Shown here piece after piece: positions 36,896 through 49,926 of a DNA stretch of 64,000 bases. The stretch is from Protula sp. h YS-2021 (taxonomy: Eukaryota > Annelida > Polychaeta > Sabellida > Serpulidae). The notes below the pieces were generated by a model that was not told the DNA's origin, searched no databases, and saw nothing but the letters and a program-made list of their open reading frames with translations. The stretch lies in contig OX457026.1 in assembly GCA_949752745.1 (NCBI GenBank), positions 32,008,911 to 32,072,910 on the forward strand, in the 5' to 3' direction. Numbering within the stretch: position 1 is the stretch's first letter; every line of letters starts with the position of its first letter. Made by a program: the position numbers and the translations under genes.

Positions 36896-38296
36896 GTTTA
36901 AATTACGAGTCAGTAGTCACAAACGAAAGTCACGTCAACCGGAAGTCATGTCAGTTGGAAGTGACGCCTTGCCTTGTGTGCATGAGATCTCGTTTTCTAT
37001 CTAGTGGTGGATAACCTTAATTGAGTTTCACAAACGTGGAATACAAAGCAAATATTATTTTTTTATGTAATTAAGTTAATTTCAGATATCAGAAACTAAA
37101 GTTTTGATATCATCAATTCTTTTATTGGCGTAGATAATTCATTTATTTATATTGGTAATTTTGGGTTAAATGATTATACACATAAATAACTGAATTATCA
37201 AAATTCATAACGAAATAATTTATATCAACAGTGTACGCGTAATTTTTGGAATATCAGTTATTGATAGCGGGAGGTAAACTAGGACAAAAAGGACAGACTG
37301 TATTTGAAATTTTGACATGGGATTCGACGCAGCACTAAGCTTTCAGAGCTTTTGTATACTCAATATCTTTACGACATTTGCGTGCTGGAGAAAGTTGTGT
37401 TTCTGTTGTACTTTTTACAGCGTTGAAACCATGGTCAGATATTATTTTCTTTATTTTTTGTTCAGCTAAATCAATCATTTTTGCACTTCTATATAATATA
37501 TGTCCTAAATGAAGGGGAACTATAACGTCCCGCTAAAAATCGATTTCACTAATCGATCAAAAAAGTGGTCGCTTTACAACATCAGAAGGGCGTCTCAGTG
37601 ACGTCGAATATCGACCTGCCAACGATGTTATTACAACGTCATTTTTATCACTTTTAGGTTGTTTCTGTAAATTCTTATTTCCGACGATGACACGAAGTGT
37701 CATCGTATTTTGGTAATCCCGTGGCGTCTTAGCGGCCGAAGAAGTGTCCGATGGGAATGATAAATAAATTTTTACATAGTGATGGTTTTGTGACGGACGT
37801 GAAAACGGTGTCACATGGATATCGCTATAACGACAACATTGCAATGCCACTGTATGAGACTTGAACGACGTCGCTTTTAGATCACTTCAATGACGCCGAA
37901 ACAACGATGTCTTTTGGGACTACAAACAATTCGGAACAACAAACATCACAGTTATGTAGCCGATCAAATGCTTGCAGGGTTGTTTATGTCATGAGTAAAG
38001 AATAATTGACGCAAGTTCCTATACGCGCCTATGCTTTAGAAGTTGGAAACTGCAACCCATTCAGCATTCGAGCAAAAGCGCACATTGAAATATGGAGATT
38101 AATGTATGAAAGATTGGGGTTTCAACTAGAGCTCCTGTGATAAAATGACAAGGAAAGCTTTACTCTTTCTTCGCGGGGGGATTATCCTGCTAATATCGCT
38201 GTAGAGCTTCTTCTATGTATTGCAGAGGTCATCATGTTGTAAAATTTATATAACCTCAAAATAATCATGTCAGTTTAAAGGAAATCCGAGTGAAGC

Positions 38297-38328
<32 letters not shown>

Positions 38329-40089
38329 AAAGATTATAATATGAAACCTTACATAAAGAAATCTGAAGCAGTGCCATCCAAAGAGTTGGGGCGGGGTGTG
38401 GTAAAAAGAAAAATCAGTGACATTTGATTACAAGGGGTTTGTTATTGTTATCAGTTATTTTTTGTATGGAATTATTAGCAAAAGCATGTGGTCGCTGGCT
38501 TAGGCAAGGGGTAAAATTTATCCAACCTTGTCACAGCATTCTGAATCACCTCTGAAAAGGCGATTAATTAAAAAGAAACTGAATTGCTTTGATAAAAGGA
38601 CGAATTGCCATTGTCTTCGTTATTATTTGCCAGTTAACTAAATGATAAATTAGTCTTTTTAAAGTATGGAATGAGATCTCTTTGTGTGAAACTGAAATTA
38701 ACATTTTAGAATTAATTGGTGGAATGTTTTTGTTTGCTTAAGTGTAAATTATTTGCTTGTGATTGCAATACTATTATTTCTTTTTAAATTTGAAAATGAA
38801 TTAAATTTTGAGGAAATGCATATTAACACAGTACAGCTTATTGCCGTGCATAAAAGTAACGTATAAAAAGTGTTAAGTCAAAACTGCGTTAGAGAGGCCC
38901 TCTAATTAAGAGGATGAGACGATTTCGCCATAAAAAATAAGGAACGTTTCTCTCAGTGTCAAGTTCATTTATTATTTGTGACATTTTTAGATGACTTATT
39001 GTGTATCAAATGTCTCCCATAAACATATCTTGCTAATTACTGTCTTAGCAAGTTTGATTCAAAGACTGGTTCAAAATGTGGGGCCCAGCAGGAAAGCTCA
39101 TCTCGAAAGCGGATTCCAAACCCTTCAAAAGAAATAATAGCTCAAATCCTACCTGATTGGATAGTTTGTCATGCAGAAATGTGTATGTTTTGTCCGTATT
39201 TGCCTTTTTGTACTCTCCGAACAAACACGGACGAATAATATGCATGTTTTTTTTTCACTGGAAACAGATAGCAAAATGACACGGCTTCAAAGCAGTGTAT
39301 TTTAAAGGAAGTTTTATTATCATTAATGCGTAATATTTTAAAGTTGGAAGGAATTACTGTTAATTGATTTGGAAAATTGCCACTTAAAGTACCTAGCCTG
39401 TAGAGTATACTTCTTGCATAGGCTTTTATTCACCAGTGCTCTTGCACTTATTTGTTCATTGAACCACTATTTTTGCTGCCACCATATGGAGGATACTGTT
39501 GACAATTTAACATGTATTTAATTGAATGTAAATGTTTTCAACGAACTGTTTTGTTCTTGTATATGCTGAGAAATATGGGCCAGTGCGAAGCACCAAGAAG
39601 ACTGGAATTCATATTCAACAAGTCACTAAACTTGGATCATGATATGATATGAATTCGATTGTTTTCCTACGCCAGATTCTGGTAATAAGTGTATCATTAA
39701 TAAATGAATTAAACTACTGGTGATCTTCAATGATGACGCAGGTAAATGAAATTTGTTGTTAAATATACCGTAAGCTTTCATGGGGGCCATTTTTACTTGG
39801 CTTGCTGCCTTGGACATATTTGACTTTTCTGTTTTGGTCATTTAGGTTGCTGTTTTTTTTTTTGAACTATTTTGGTGCCATTGGGGGAGGGGGGATGGGG
39901 CACTGCGTAGCATATGGCTTGCCACATGTGTCTCGAAACGAGTTAATAGAAAGGGTAATTTTGGGGCCTCACACGAGGGGGGGATTGGGGGGGGGGAGGG
40001 GTATTTATCAATTGTTTTGCAAATAAATGGGGAGGAGCGGGGAGGGGGTACGCAACAGCACTCAATGTTTAGCTAAAAGGGATGGGGAT
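36896..40089. other. non-coding stretch with an ACGTC-rich patch
   Basis: No gene is seen. At 37525-37920, GACGTC/ACGTC/CGACG words are unusually frequent for this AT-rich DNA. Poly-A occurs at 38299-38327. G-rich runs (GGGGGAGGGGGG) occur at about 39884-39900 and 39976-40060. Confidence 0.45.
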
Positions 40090-40465
40090 TCCAGACTTCT
40101 CAAATGTTCCGATGCCCTGGTGGGCAGTTGCTTTCATATGTGTTACCTTGCGTGTCCAAAAAAAGGAAAGAAATGAAAACGCGAAGACATGGGGGATATT
40201 TGGATCGGACGCGGAGCGTGCGGAGTGCCAATTTCGTTTTTTTTTTTTTAAAGGGTGGGGGGAGGTCAATTTCACTCAGTACTCCTGGTTTCCGAGAAAA
40301 AAGGGGGAACTTCGGAATTGCACTCCGCGTTTGGTTAAAAAGGCGGTATTATTTCAAAATTAGCGCTCCACGTTTAAGCGTCGTTTTAAAAAGTCGTGGA
40401 CACGCATGGTAGCCAGTTGGTATGTGAATAGCCTCCATTCCAGGGGCCGAGGCTTCTCAAATGTG
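40090..40465. mobile_element. foldback/MITE-like inverted repeat
   Basis: The left arm (GACTTCTCAAATGTTCC ... ACCTTGCGTGTCC) is inverted relative to the right arm (GGACACGCATGGTAGCC ... GGCTTCTCAAATGTG). Inner segments also pair: GGACGCGGAGCGTGCGGAG against CTCCGCG and GCGCTCCACG. The arms are diverged. No coding capacity is credible. Confidence 0.55.
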
Positions 40466-40539
40466 AGTGTCTATCTGGTCTGCTCGTCATGCTTACAGTG
40501 CGCGTCTGCGTGCGCGTGTGTGCGAACATGTTTTTTTTT

Positions 40540-40975
40540 AAATATTACTCTTCTTGTATTTTTGGTCTGATTGTTTTGAAGTTTGGCAGATGTTTCATGG
40601 GTAGTCCTCCACCCAGCTTGTATTTTGGTGATTTGGCCAAATTTGGTCAAAATATTGGCCATAAAAGGTCAGATTTAAGAAAAACACCAAATGATCCTCG
40701 TGTAGCAGATACAGTTCAATTGTTTCTACATTTAACAGGAATATAACAGGTCTTCAGTGGGTTTGTAATATTTTGTTGTCGGTACGGTCGGAATTGGCCA
40801 AAATGGTTACAAAAACGGATAAATTTCAGAAAAATACAAGCAACACTGCTCGACCCACAAATCCGCTCCAATCGCTTTGAAATTTGACAGCAATGTTCCA
40901 CCAGAGGGTCTGTACCAAATTTATATTTTTTTAGAATTGACAGTTTTCTCCTCTTACTTTTGAAGTCTCGTTGCA
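40540..40975. repeat. interspersed repeat related to 63340-63790
   Basis: Shared words include TTTGAA(G/A)TTTG(G/A)CAG, TTGGCCAAA and CCA(C/G)CTTGT in similar order. Inverse-oriented versions within this stretch (AATTTGACAGCAATGTTCC) suggest a composite or tandemly inverted element. Family unknown. Confidence 0.4.
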
Positions 40976-42177
40976 TATTCGTGTTAGATAACGTATTCTG
41001 TCGGTATTTTTTCTTCTAAATTTGGAGTTATTGTATTGAGGAGATTAGAATTTAATTTTTGTGCGTATTGAGTAATCGCTTTTGACTCAAATTTTTCTAG
41101 CCACACGTCCAACATGAAGTCATTGGGATAGGATAGGTACGAACTGCTGTTTCTGGGCACGGCGCAATAGACTGCTAGCGCAATGCGTTTTGATCTGAAT
41201 CAATCTTGGATAAAGATGACACTAATGTATTTCTGATGTATTTTCCGTTAGGTTTGGCACACTGATTTATGCCTAAGCGTGTCTTTACATAGCGTTCAGA
41301 AAGGTTATTCCAGTCTGCAATGCTATGTTCATATGATTGTTCGGAACATAATTCCATGGGGTCGGGGGTAAAAATTGTGGTCAAAAGTTGCAGGGGTGTG
41401 AACCAAGAAGTATTGCTGTCGACTATTCTATGCGAGTTGCAAAGGTCGAGATACTTAAAAATCAAATACGTTGAATGAATAGCATACACAGATCAAGAAT
41501 TGTCTTAGAAGGAATGCAGGGTGGCTCAGTTTAAAAATGAGGAAGGGGGGGGGGCGGATTGTGATTTACTTTTTACTCCTCCCCTACAAATTGTTCATTT
41601 CAACGGCAAGTAGAGTTTGGAAATAGGTTACGACCTAAGAAACTAGATTCAAGATTGTCAAAAGTGGAGATGGGTAGATTAAATCTTTTTTGGCCCTAAT
41701 TTTTGCGTAATTTTAAAAATTTAATCTGGGGGGGGGGGGGGGTTGCAGAGGGGGTTGAATCTCCTTGATCTGCCAATGACATCGAAAATCGAACACCATC
41801 ATTGCATCAAGCAATAGTTCGAAGTTGAGAGCTAGTTCTATATCCAACGATGGCATGGCGCCTGAGGAAGGGGGGGGGGGGAGGGGTGGGGGAGGTCACA
41901 GAAACATCCCGCCCAGGATGATTTGAAACCTGTGCACTTTTTGTTTACGATCCCTGCACCTCGTCTTTCGTGCTTACACGAGCTATGTCCCCTCCAAATG
42001 TATGAAGAGATACTGGTGCGGAATTCCTTCCCCCACCTCATGAGGGGGGGGGGGGAGGGCGGCACTCACGTACCAAATGATTGCCATACGTGTCCATGAC
42101 ACTTTAAAAATACCCCTAAAGGGGGGGGGGGGGTGTTAGGTTTGAAATAATACCTCCTTTTTAACTAAGCGCAGAGG
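40976..42177. other. non-coding stretch with several poly-G runs
   Basis: Runs of 9 or more G lie at about 41546-41554, 41728-41742, 41871-41881, 42044-42055 and 42121-42133. No gene is seen. The 104-aa minus-strand frame at 41175-41489 has no recognisable domain. Confidence 0.45.
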
Positions 42178-43558
42178 GCAGTTTTGTTCTTTAGACTTAA
42201 GATGACTGTACCGAGTTAAAGCTCTCTAAAGACCTACGTAACATCGCACTTTTAGACTTACGTGATATTTCTGTTGTTTTGTTGGCCAACTGGCGTCCGA
42301 AATCAAGTATTACATTGCTCTAACATTTTATTTCGTATAACAATACGCGTTCTCCACTTTTAATGGGTTCCCTTCCGGTTTGGATTGCCACGCAACCTAG
42401 AAAAATGAGTTGCAGTTCGAAAACACCTATTCCGCCCCCCCCCCCATCCATCGACCAATGAGAGCTAGGGAATCCTCGTATTATACGTCATTGTAGGACA
42501 AGAACATTCCCTTTAAGCGCCCATAGGTGGCTACAAACTCACCCAGACTTCTTGGGGATGAATGGGAGGGAGAGTAGCTTAAAAGTGGAGAAAACAAATC
42601 GCTCTTACGAGTAAAAGCGCAATTCGTAATAAAACGTTTGTTTTACTTCGAAAAAGCTTTGATTTCGCTTATCTGCGCTTTTAATGGGACTTGAGTCCGG
42701 AGCAGGGGAGCCTTCCATTCTGAACTGTCCAAAAGGTCGCGAATTACGCTATAACCTGTAAATTTCCGTAACCTGTAAATTTCCGTGTGTTTTAATCGAA
42801 CAGAAATGATGGGAACTTGTGGTTAAAGATGAAATAAAAATTGATAACCAAGTTCCGTTTCTTTTAATCCTTTTAACTCTTTCTGCTAATGGTCTTGGGA
42901 GAACATTTCCCTGGACGAAAAAAAAAAATATTGTACAAACAATGTCTAGATTATCACAACAAAAGGTCCCATCATCGTATGAACTGCCCAATACTTGACT
43001 GACCGAGATGAGTAACTTCGTTACCATCCCCTTCCTGCCGCCAACTGGATGGATCCCTACCTCGGTTACTCGAGTGCTATGTATTTCTTTTATACGATTA
43101 CATTTTTTAAAAGTATAAAGACGATTAGATGGTAAATCAAAAGTGATTTACGGCAAATAAATAATGGCACACCAGAGATTAGATCTGGGAGTGCTTACAA
43201 AGACGTGCTATGTTCCTAAGACCTGGATAAAACAATCTCTGTGTATGATTTTTTAACCAAGTAATTTCTTACATTCTGAGTGTTTTTAATTAACAACCTG
43301 TAAGTGGTTGACTAGAATATGCACAATCATTCGCGAAGCTTGTTTAATTGGACATAATGATAAAATTTATTAAATTAATGAACGTTTCCCTACGTGGGGC
43401 TGTTATGGCACCATGGTCCTGCTAGTACCGGGCTTGTTGGCTTGGGTTTTCTGTCTCAGGGCCGTATCGTCGTCTGGTACCTGAGGTACGGTAGGGACGG
43501 CAATGGTCCCCCTTTGTTTTGTCCGTGAATTGAGGGGAGCGAGAATCGCTCTGATCGA

Positions 43559-45951
43559 TTAGCCGTGAGGCAGAAGGATGGACCACACCTGCGTTTTTCT
43601 TTTTAATCCTCGGGTCGGAGGTGATTTCGGGTAGGAGGTGACCAGTTGCTTTGGCGTTTGGGAGGATAGGGGCTGAGGATTGTTACCCTTTTTGTTTCGA
43701 ATAAAGGGGGATACCCACTTTTTAGCCATCGGACCACCCCAATTTCCGAGGCCCCAATTTCCTCCCAGTGTCGTCAAAACTTGCGTAGTCTTCCTTCTAC
43801 GGGCAAGAAGGCGCTGTAGGAGAGTAAACTTTCTATATCTCCTAAGTTTGTTAATGTGTCGCTGGGAGACAAGGGTGTCTCGGGTCGGTACTTTGGTTGG
43901 TTGCTACCTGAACGACTGCGGAGACGGTTCCTCTGTCTTGCTGCCGTTGTTCGGCTTTGATTTCTTGGCAGGGGTGGTTGAGATTGTGTGCTGGATTTGC
44001 TCTGTGCCGGTGTGGATTGGTACGGTCGTTTCCGTTTCACAGGCCTTTTTAATGATGACCAGGGCATCCGTGACATCAGAGCGTAGTCCTGGGACAGCGA
44101 GCGGCTCTCCTGATTCACTCTTTCCACCTCAGCGGGGGCGAGAGGAATAGTTCTCTCTTCCCCAGGATGGGAGAGTGGCGTTGGTCCCGAAGACCTTTGA
44201 CACTGGACCGGCAGTGCTGGAGAAAGGCATTCCGTCGCAAATAAACCATAGATGAAAATGTGGATATTTCTACTACATCTCGGGTTTCCATTGCCAGGCA
44301 TTCCAGAAGTTTTGTTGATAGGGCTTTCAGAATGTGGTCTTGAAAAGACATGATATTTGAAATGTGACGGGACGAAGCCTCATTGGTCTTGGCATCTTTC
44401 TCAACTAGAGCTATGTCTGAGTTGTTACGCACTGCTGCATCCAGACCGTCCGTTTTACGGGTTGTTCTGCAGCATCTAGTGAGCTCAACTCGTCAGGGGA
44501 GCGGTATGGGCCTGGGCGTACTAGGCAGTGTTTGGATAGGTGAGACCGTGACAGCGTACGACCTTCACTAGTGTCCATCTTTTTGAATTCCTTCGTCCGC
44601 ACCACTATGGCATTGGTTATGCCTTCATTGATTGTCAGAGTTATGAAAGAATCATTCTGGGGAGGAACGGCTTCTAACGTCATGCGGATCGGTGGGTATC
44701 CAAACACGGGCAGCCGCAGATTTCCACTAGCCGTGCTATCTCTTGGACGGCATCCCTGAATGGCACATCCTCTGGAGCTATGGTGGAAACGGAGCTCGAG
44801 GGGATAGTCTCGTCGTTCGGAGGTGTGAGGTCTGGGGGACGGGGGTTCTGATCGACTGTCTGCCTGCCGCTGATCGGTCCCTCCAGAGTCTTTGGCTCCG
44901 TCCCGGTGATTGTACACAGCACACTTCCCGTAGGGGGAGATGGAAGCGGGATTCGGGTGACGTGTCTTCGGACTGCTCTTCCCTTTCCTCTTCCTACGAA
45001 TCGTGGTCGTCAGAGCCCATTTTAGGATGTTGCAATTGACGCTGCGACGCCTGCGGTTAAGATTCCCCTGTTGGTGTACAGATTTCTTTCTCCCTTATGC
45101 TAGGGACTGCGGTGAGGGGAGGAGATATCTGTTAGAAGAAGTTCATCTTCTTCCTCCAGTAATGCGGAGAGATTTTCCCCGACTGTGGCATGCCCACTGA
45201 TTCCTGCTCACTGATCGTAACCGTCTCTGGTTATCTGTACTCAGTTGTGTGGAGAAGTGGGATAGGGGTCAGCTCGAGATCGAAGCAACTGACCGACTTT
45301 CTTGAGGAGAGCGGGAAACCGTGGTGGACGGTTTAGTTTTCTGTTTCTGATGGAGTAAAGTCTCCTGGTTTTGTACTTTAAGGTCCAATAACTGTTTCTG
45401 TAACCGTAATTGGAGCTACAGAAAGGCAGAAAACTCACTTGGGAGGTGAGGCAGAAGGGGCGGTGATGGAATAGCTAGTTGGCTCATTATCACTGGGAAG
45501 CTGGATTCCGAGTCCCTGCGCGTGAGCGAGACTTGCTCGGGTAGGGAGGACTTAAATGCGATCTCTGGACTGCTAATGTGTTTCACACTTGGCGAGGACG
45601 TCCATGCCTTTCGGAGAACGTCGCGCTCTTTCCCCTCGGGAATAAAATAACGGAGCTCACTTTCTTCCTTGTATCCTGAATAAAATCGCGTGAGATGAAG
45701 GACGCAGAAGAAAGAAACTTGCGTTTATCCCGTCTATGCTCGTTCTTTCTTCTGTTTTTCAGGAGTCCGGTTTCCGCTGGGGTCAGGTGCTGGCACTCAG
45801 AACACGTGCTGTCCTTCTCACACAGGGGTACGCCGCTGTTTCCCCTACAACGGTTACAGACCGAGTGGGGGTTACACGACGTAGGGGCTGGATGCACTGG
45901 GGAAGCTGATGTAGAGAGCATAAAATGGCCTCTTTCATATCTGAAAGGCAA
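43559..45951 (-). pseudogene. DIRS-like gag, broken into several frames
   Basis: Successive minus-strand open segments (45951-45583, 45438-45241, 44922-44411, 44432-44115, 44301-43774, 43777-43559) read like one disrupted protein. The first has a Cys-rich motif, CNRCRGNSGVPLCEKDSTC followed by SECQHLTP, like the N-terminal CxxC...C..D..C..C..L region of DIRS/Ngaro gag-like proteins. A central helical block ends VYLRRNAFLQHC...GLRDQRHSPILGKRELF, matching the LRR(D/N)xxL.H...R.SP..G..LF pattern I associate with DIRS gag. The C-terminal part is Ser/Arg/Pro/Gln-rich (KRPVKRKRPYQSTPAQS). Frameshifts and overlaps indicate decay. Confidence 0.5.
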
Positions 45952-45964
45952 GCAGAGAGAAAAA

Positions 45965-46066
<102 letters not shown>

Positions 46067-46203
46067 GCAGAACCTAAGATAATGCAATGCAGTGCTAATG
46101 ACAGTACAATGTTACATTTACACTGACGCTCTAACCATCACTGAAAACTTTATCCAGTAAAGCTGTGCTTTTGACTGTTCAAATTACAATTTGGGCGATT
46201 TTC

Positions 46204-46457
46204 TACGAAAAGAGACGTTTTTTGAGACGATCCCGTCGTTTACCCGGGACCGTCCTGGGAATTACCGTAATGGGCCTGACCCTGTGACCGTCATGGGAAT
46301 GTACCGTCTACAGTATGGGAAAATAATGGGAAAATGGTCCTGGCCAAACCATAGGCGTACCCAGACGGTTTGACCATATTCCCAACATGGTAAAATGGTC
46401 CTCTGGGTGCTAAAAGAGCCCTAGAAACGCTTCTCAAAGTCGTCTCTTTTCGTCTAA
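46204..46457. mobile_element. small MITE nested in the DIRS-like remnant
   Basis: The left end ACGAAAAGAGACG (followed by TTTTTTGAGA) is inverted at the right end as TCTCAAAGTCGTCTCTTTTCGT. About 250 bp long, it contains repeated TGGGAAAATGG / GACCGTC words. Target duplication unclear. Confidence 0.65.
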
Positions 46458-47052
46458 GCCGCTGTCCGTAGTGCAGAACTTGCATTGGCAAAACTGAGCC
46501 GTGGAACTGGAGTAAAGCTTAAGCTAAGACTGGCCATTTCTACGATGACAGAGCCAGGTGGATAAAGCTTAGAGTCTATGCAGGCACAGCAGCCTGTAAA
46601 GATTCTACTCCTAGACGAACTTTGCTGGAACCAGTAAGATTCCTCGATCTTGTAGCTCCTAGTGGAGAAAGAGGCACACTTCTCGGGACTGAATAAGGTG
46701 TCATCGTGTCGCGTAAACTCAACTTCTACCAGACCGAAGTTACAAGTGCTGAATGTACTTCTTGCTAAACCAATTTTATCCAAATTACAGTAAATGATAT
46801 ATTAGTCCTATGTTTAGCTAAAGCACTATTTATTAAATCGAGTCGCACCTTTTACTGGTTCCCTTGATACAAAAATTGCGGAGCACACAGAATGGCGTGT
46901 TGTTTTTGAGACCACTCTAAAGGGAATGACCTAACCCTACAATGACGTATAACACGAGGATTCCCTCGCTCTCATTGGTCGATGGATGGGAGGTGGGATA
47001 GGTGCTTTCGAATTGAACTCCGTACTTAAGTCCCGTTAAGTCTAAAGAACAA

Positions 47053-48295
47053 ACATGGCGGCCCTGGTCTTCCGCAGATGAGAGCTTGAGGAGTACTGAG
47101 CCGTCTGTATTTGCTATTTGTTTGTTTCAGACAATGCAGTGACATTGGAGGAGTTGGAGTAACAAAGAGAATATCCTACCATCCACGATCATGATCACAC
47201 TGAATGACAGCTTCGCGAGTACCACCCATTTCTTGGTGGAGAGTGCGACATCCTCCGAGGCACCGTTAAATTCACTTCCACCACACCCGCATGACCCACA
47301 GAGCACAGTTTCAAATGACAGTAAACCACCAGGTAAAAAAATCGTGATAAGTTATGCTTTCAGTGGGGGACCATCGGTAGGAACGGGTTGCGCGACTTCT
47401 ACACCCCACTACGCCCTATGTTTCTTTACAATGACGGGAAAAATTCACCGGGATGAATAATAGCAGACAAACCCTTCAGCTTATAAAACGAGAAGTCCTT
47501 AGAAACTATCTAGAAAATCCTTGATCAGGAGACTGCTCTTAAAAAAGACACGGTTCTCTCCGCTGGACGAAATGAAAAAAAAGTAACATGAAAATGAAAA
47601 CTAGATTAAATCAGTTCATACAAAACCAATGGATTGATTCGATTATCAAAATCAATATTTGTATTTAAAGTAGCCCAGAATGTTCGTGCTGCTTGACGAT
47701 AAGTCAATTAAACTTTTCATCTATTTTTTTCTTTGAAATGAATACAAAGTAACACTGAGTTTTTAGGGAAGCAGCAGCGAATCATCCGCGAAAATGGTAA
47801 TGTGGCCTTATACATCAACGTAATGTTTAAAAATACAGGGGAAAAACTGCTAAAAACTTTCTTTGTATAAAACATCAGGTTGCCCTGATGTTTTCATTCC
47901 AATGCGTGCCTTCTGCGATAGACATTTCGGACAATGAGAAATATGAAATAATGTTGTAGAAATTATTTCACATGTCCCAGGGCATTGTTTTTTGTAACCC
48001 TCGAGGCTCAGTTGAAAAGCATAGAGCTGTGTGTTGTGTGGGACTAATTTTTTGTTGTCAGTCTGAGGTCCCATTTGCAATCTCCATTGCTGCAACCTCC
48101 TAGTTCCAAAGCTAAATGTTTCCAAGTGCCCTTGCATCGTACATTTTAGGTTACAGAGTTATGTTTGATGTGATTTCAAAATATTTCGTCGCCAGCTATG
48201 GTCCCATAACGGGACTATATGCTCTTTCGCTGGCCCTTGAACAGCTTTTGACAGCACACCAAAAGGAAAAAAGTCAGAGTCGCAGCTCTTGTAAA
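47053..48295. other. non-coding stretch, no gene proven
   Basis: An AACATGGCGGCC start-like string at 47051-47062 and a TTTGTTTCAG acceptor-like string near 47130 precede an 89-codon frame (47191-47460) with no recognisable domain. This could be a 5' exon region, but there is not enough to call a gene. Confidence 0.35.
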
Positions 48296-48540
48296 CTAGA
48301 CCGAATTCAGCTACTGCTTCGCGAAATTAGCCCACTTGGAATTCAAACGAGACCAATAAAAAGTTGGGGTGACTGAGATACCTCTTAAATGACGTCTTTT
48401 AAGTTGAGGGGCTTTCTAATGGTTTTCGAGATTAATGTTATCTTCCGATTCTTGACCTTGACTTTTACCGAAAGGTCAAGGTCGCCGGTATACCTCTAAT
48501 ATAACGTCCCATGAAGGTCAAGGTAAAAAACTGCGGATTT
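48296..48540 (-). mobile_element. truncated copy of the Helitron-like satellite element
   Basis: It begins with the family boundary CTAGACCGAATT and a mutated hairpin (CAGCTACTGCTTCGCG), then CCCACTTGGAATTC. It contains about one and a half diverged 139-bp units (TTGACCTTGAC...AAAGGTCAAGGTC...AACGTC). It stops at TAGCCCTCAGCC, where a different repeat begins. Confidence 0.7.
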
Positions 48541-49440
48541 TTAGCCCTCAGCCAATATTGGCTGAAGGCTATTGCTATGGCCGTGTCCGTCCGTCCGTCC
48601 GTCCGTCCGTCTGTCCGTCCGTTAACACTTACCTTGTGAACACGCTCTAGCCTACAATTTTTTGCCAATCGCTTAGATATTTTAAATATAGCTTGTATAT
48701 GGACCAATGAAGATCCCTATTGTTTATGAGCTATATCCGACCAAGGACAGTGGCTCAGCTGGACTTGGAAATTTTCTTATTTGTACCATTATCAAGTTTG
48801 CTTAACATGTGGCTTGTGAACACTCTCTAGCCTACAGTTATTTACCAATTACTACGATATTGCGGATATAGCTACTATATGGAGCAATGATGATCCCTAT
48901 TGTATATGAGCCATATCTGACCAAGGACAGTGGCTCAGCTGGACTTTGAAATTTGCACATCTCTACCAATATCAGGTTTGCTGACATGTGGCTTGTGAAC
49001 ACTCGCTAGCCTACAATTCTTTATCAATTAATAAGATATTTTAGATATAGCTAGTATATAGACTAATAAAGATCCCTATTGTTTATGAACTATATCCGAC
49101 TAAGGACAACGGCTCAGCTGGACTTGGAAATTTTCATATTTGTACCATTATCAAGTTTGCTTATCAGGTGGCTTGTGAACACTCTCTAGCCTACAATTCT
49201 TTACCAATTACTAAGATATTTCGGATATAGCTACTGTATGGAGCAGTAAAGATCCCTATTGTTAATGAGTCATATCGGACCAAGAAGAGTGGCTCAGCTG
49301 GACTTTGAAATTTCATCTTAAAGCACTGACACCCTTTTTTTCTTTTCGGTGCTAAGGATTGAAATGAGCCTGTGACCGGCCTCAAACCTACTATTTTCCC
49401 TGTTTCGAATGTTCCGGCTGGCTGAGGGCTATGCATCTCT
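48541..49440. mobile_element. second hairpin-ended element with four 180-bp tandem units
   Basis: The left end is a near-perfect palindrome: TAGCCCTCAGCCAAT pairs with ATTGGCTGAAGGCTA. The right end carries TGGCTGAGGGCTA, the inverse of the left TAGCCCTCAGCCA. Between them is a (GTCC)n tract (48586-48622), then four units of about 180 bp (CTTGTGAACAC at 48633, 48813, 48992 and 49172), each with TCCCTATTGT and GGCTCAGCTGGACTT(G/T)GAAATTT. No ORF is present. Subterminal inversions plus an end hairpin and central tandem repeats fit a HINE/pearl-type non-autonomous Helentron, but I cannot place exact termini. Confidence 0.6.
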
Positions 49441-49926
49441 GATGCCTATGTTTAGACTTCGCGTCACCTTACATACTTGTGGCAAATTTGATTTCTAGGA
49501 ACACTTTGGCAGAAACTGGTTTTCCGGTAATGAGAAAAAAAACTAACGAGAAAGGGAGGGAAAAGAATGCAAGAAAAGATACATCCATTTGGGATGTATG
49601 ATTCTGAGTGGTAATGTGATTTTGCTTGGGTGCACAAAAAAGTATCATAGAACTGTTCAGTGTCAATTTGTTCGCTCCACACGATCTGGCCGATTTGTTT
49701 TGATCTACTGATAATTTGCATTGAGAAATTGGCACTTTCCCCCAATCGCGTGCTTGCTCACGCGAATTCCCTTTAAGTTCTACAAATGTATTTTTCGCAT
49801 TAAGATTTTTCGCATTTATCCTTCAGATCTTTAAGTCGGTTACCAAATAAAATGAAATATAAACAACAGTTCGAACATTGTGAGAATATGAAGTCATAGA
49901 GTAAAAATAAGAACTGCATAAACAAA
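49441..49926. other. spacer, no gene seen
   Basis: Unique-looking DNA between two repeat elements. Two overlapping minus-strand frames at 49464-49745 show no known domain. Confidence 0.4.

Noticed and set aside
47054..47460. New host gene starting ATGGCGGCC with a second exon at 47191
   Set aside because: The first frame stops after eight codons, and the second has no recognisable domain or confirmed splice pair.
48586..48622. Telomere-like repeat
   Set aside because: The tract is (GTCC)n, not TTAGGG or a known telomeric variant.
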